From Symbiodinium natans (Eukaryota > Sar > Dinophyceae > Suessiales > Symbiodiniaceae), in contig CAJNDS010002285.1 of assembly GCA_905221605.1 (NCBI GenBank), forward strand, positions 454,722 through 518,721: a DNA stretch of 64,000 nucleotides, written 5' to 3'. Position 1 is the stretch's first letter; the number at the start of each line of letters is the position of its first letter. Below, one piece after another: positions 62,454 to 64,000 of the stretch. The notes beneath the pieces were generated by a model. The model ran no database searches and had not been told where the DNA came from. It worked only from the letters and a program-made list of their open reading frames with translations. The translations under genes and the position numbers were made by a program.

Positions 62454-63640
62454 AGGGCTCGCTACCAACACTTGAGAGCCCGAAGCCGTCCGAGCTTCGC
62501 GAGCGACCTGAGAGCACAGAACGTGCAGCCCAGGTAAAGCTGGGGCTGCTGGACGCTCCACTGGCCGTCAAGGCGGTCGAGCCTTTGAGTGTCAAAGGTA
62601 AAGACCCTAAACCCAAGACCTTTTGCTGGTGCAACCTGGCCCCCCCCCAAGGACGTTGCTGGTGCAACCTGCCCCCCCTCCAAGGACCGTTGCTCGTGCA
62701 ACCCGGGACCCCGCCAAGGACTTGCTGGTGCAACCCGGGCCCCCCTCAAGAACCGGACTCACCGCCCTCAGACCATTTTTGAGCCTTTTTGGGCTCCTCT
62801 GAGACCATTCCTGAGCTTTTTCTGGGCTCCCGAACCATTTCTGGGTTTTTTGGGCTCCTCCCGGACCATTTCTGAGTTTTTGGGCTTCTCCCAGACCATA
62901 GCCTTTCTCATCAGCCACCCCCACGACCTTTTCACACGGAGAGTCGTATCGGGACGCTGGCCCGATCGATGGGCAGGAAACCCACACCAATCAGCCACAC
63001 CCACGACCTTTTCACAGCCTAGTCTTGGAGAGTCGTATCGGGACGCTGGCCCGATCGATGGGCAGCGCTACCCCTTCGGAAACCCAAACCAATCAGCCAC
63101 CCCCACGACCTTTTCACAGCCTAGTCTTGGTCAAGGGAGAGTCGTGTCGGGACGATAACCCAAACCAATCAGCCACCCCCACGACCTTTTCACAGCCTAG
63201 TCTTGGTCAAGGGAGAGTCGTCTTGGTCCAGGGAGAATCGTATCGGGACGCTGGCCCGGTCGAGGGGCAGCGCTACCCCTTCGGTAACCCAAACTGCTTG
63301 GTGTCGATATTTTCCGTGCTGGCAAACGAGGGTCACAAACAAGGGATGCCAAACGCCCTCAAAGAAGCACGTCGGGACGCTGGCCCGGTCGAGGGCCAAC
63401 GATACCCCTACGGTAACCCAAACCAATCTGTGAGACACATGCCAGACGCCTTCCGTGGATGCCGACTTTGATGATGAAGGGCTATCCCCCGACCTTTCGC
63501 AGCCTAGGGGCAGCGTTTTCTTCCACAACTTCACCTCTTTGCAGCCCTGCCCCCGCGAGGCTCAGATCAGGACGGTGCAGAAACAGCGCGCGCAGGGACA
63601 CAGCATGCCCCCGCTGGAAAAAGCAAAAACGAGACTTTAG
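62454..63640 (+). CDS. Exon series F (+ strand), end of a gene
   Basis: Exon 62,454-62,597 reads GSLPTLESPKPSELRERPES and further QVKLGLLDAPLAVKAVEPLS. It is preceded by three CCCTAAA units and ends at GTAAAG. The intron (62,598-63,544) is filled by three tandem repeats. The last exon, 63,545-63,640, follows TTTGCAG, reads PCPREAQIRTVQKQRAQGHS and ends with TAG. The product is not recognised. Joining these two exons is an inference from borders and strand. Confidence 0.5.
62617..63440. repeat. Three tandem repeats inside one intron
   Basis: 62,617-62,750: about four units of 33-36 bases with TTGCTGGTGCAACC. 62,765-62,900: about four units of 35-40 bases with GACCATTTCTGAG and TTTTTGGGCTCCTC. 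62,915-63,440: units of about 70-110 bases with ACGACCTTTTCACAGCCTAG, GGGAGAGTCGTATCGGGACG and CTGGCCCGATCGATGGGCAG. Confidence 0.85.
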
Positions 63641-63785
63641 GAACTAAACCCTAAAATAGATATGCCGGGTGGCTTGGGGTGGGCTTACCGCCACGCGATG
63701 TTGCGAGCGACCCGGGCAGAGGGGCCGGTTATAAAAAAAGTAAGGTGAGGCCCCGGAGCCTAGCGAGCAACCCAGAACGTAGCAC

Positions 63786-64000
63786 ACCCTAAACCCTAAA
63801 CCCTAAACCCTAAACCCTAAACCCGAAACCCGAAACCCTAAACCGAACCGCGGGATTTAGTTCTTTAAGGATTTCAATGATTTTTTGGGCATTTTAAATT
63901 TCATGAAATCCTTGAAAAATTAAATCCCGGGATTTAGTTTTTCAAGGATTTCAAGGATTTCATAAACTTTAAATACCGGAGCTCCTGCAAAAGCAAACGC
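63786..64000. repeat. CCCTAAA array and inverted repeat at window end
   Basis: 63,786-63,845 is CCCTAAA with two CCCGAAA. From 63,851 GGGATTTAGTTCTTTAAGG pairs imperfectly with CCTTGAAAAATTAAATCCC near 63,910-63,928, followed by another forward copy. No gene is seen. Confidence 0.6.

Noticed and set aside
17800-64000. Ribosomal RNA, tRNA or spliced-leader RNA genes
   Set aside because: I looked for conserved stretches of these and saw none I could support; a covariance-model scan would be needed to exclude them.

Overview
The window joins two very different DNAs. Positions 1 to about 15,380 are AT-rich, gene-dense and almost free of introns. They carry the core of a Polinton-like virus (PLV) or a close relative: a family-B DNA polymerase joined to an SF1 helicase, a double-jelly-roll-type major capsid protein, a broken penton-like minor capsid gene, an A32/FtsK-HerA-type packaging ATPase, a lipase-like hydrolase, a fibre protein with a C-terminal S74-type chaperone domain, three GIY-YIG nuclease genes and several small unknown genes. 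The left end lies outside the window. No integrase and no viral terminal repeat can be seen.

Positions about 15,680 to 64,000 look like the nuclear genome of a dinoflagellate. Short GC-rich coding islands (50 to 400 bases), all read on the + strand, stand in a sea of TTTAGGG/CCCTAAA heptamers and their variants. The best gene (33,696-37,647) can be followed through about ten exons. It encodes a multi-pass membrane protein with a WDPTYVERLW / CVFELAAFLHSRQRG segment that I recognise from memory as a family common in symbiodiniacean and related dinoflagellate gene models. Further exon series run through 17.9-32.7 kb, 39.0-53.4 kb (from an exon coding for a signal peptide to a membrane exon with a stop codon), 54.4-56.3 kb and 62.4-63.6 kb.

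The heptamers lie in what must be introns and often show a polarity: CCCTAAA or C-runs upstream of an exon, TTTAGGG or G-runs downstream. Each intron would then start G-rich and end C-rich. The region also holds many tandem repeats: an A/C minisatellite pair with 110-bp and 36-bp repeats between them (15.9-17.8 kb), a 229-bp higher-order minisatellite (21.3-23.7 kb), a 5-kb satellite with an inverted left end (56.9-61.9 kb), small inverted-repeat elements, and blocks in which one heptamer variant has been homogenised.

Within the virus, the polymerase-helicase reads rightward and meets a leftward block of unknown, GIY-YIG and penton genes. Lipase, GIY-YIG, MCP, GIY-YIG and fibre read rightward and converge on the leftward ATPase. 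AT-rich inverted repeats sit at gene ends and directly at start codons. Four single-base frame breaks and one insertion suggest a decaying copy, unless the single-base breaks are assembly errors.
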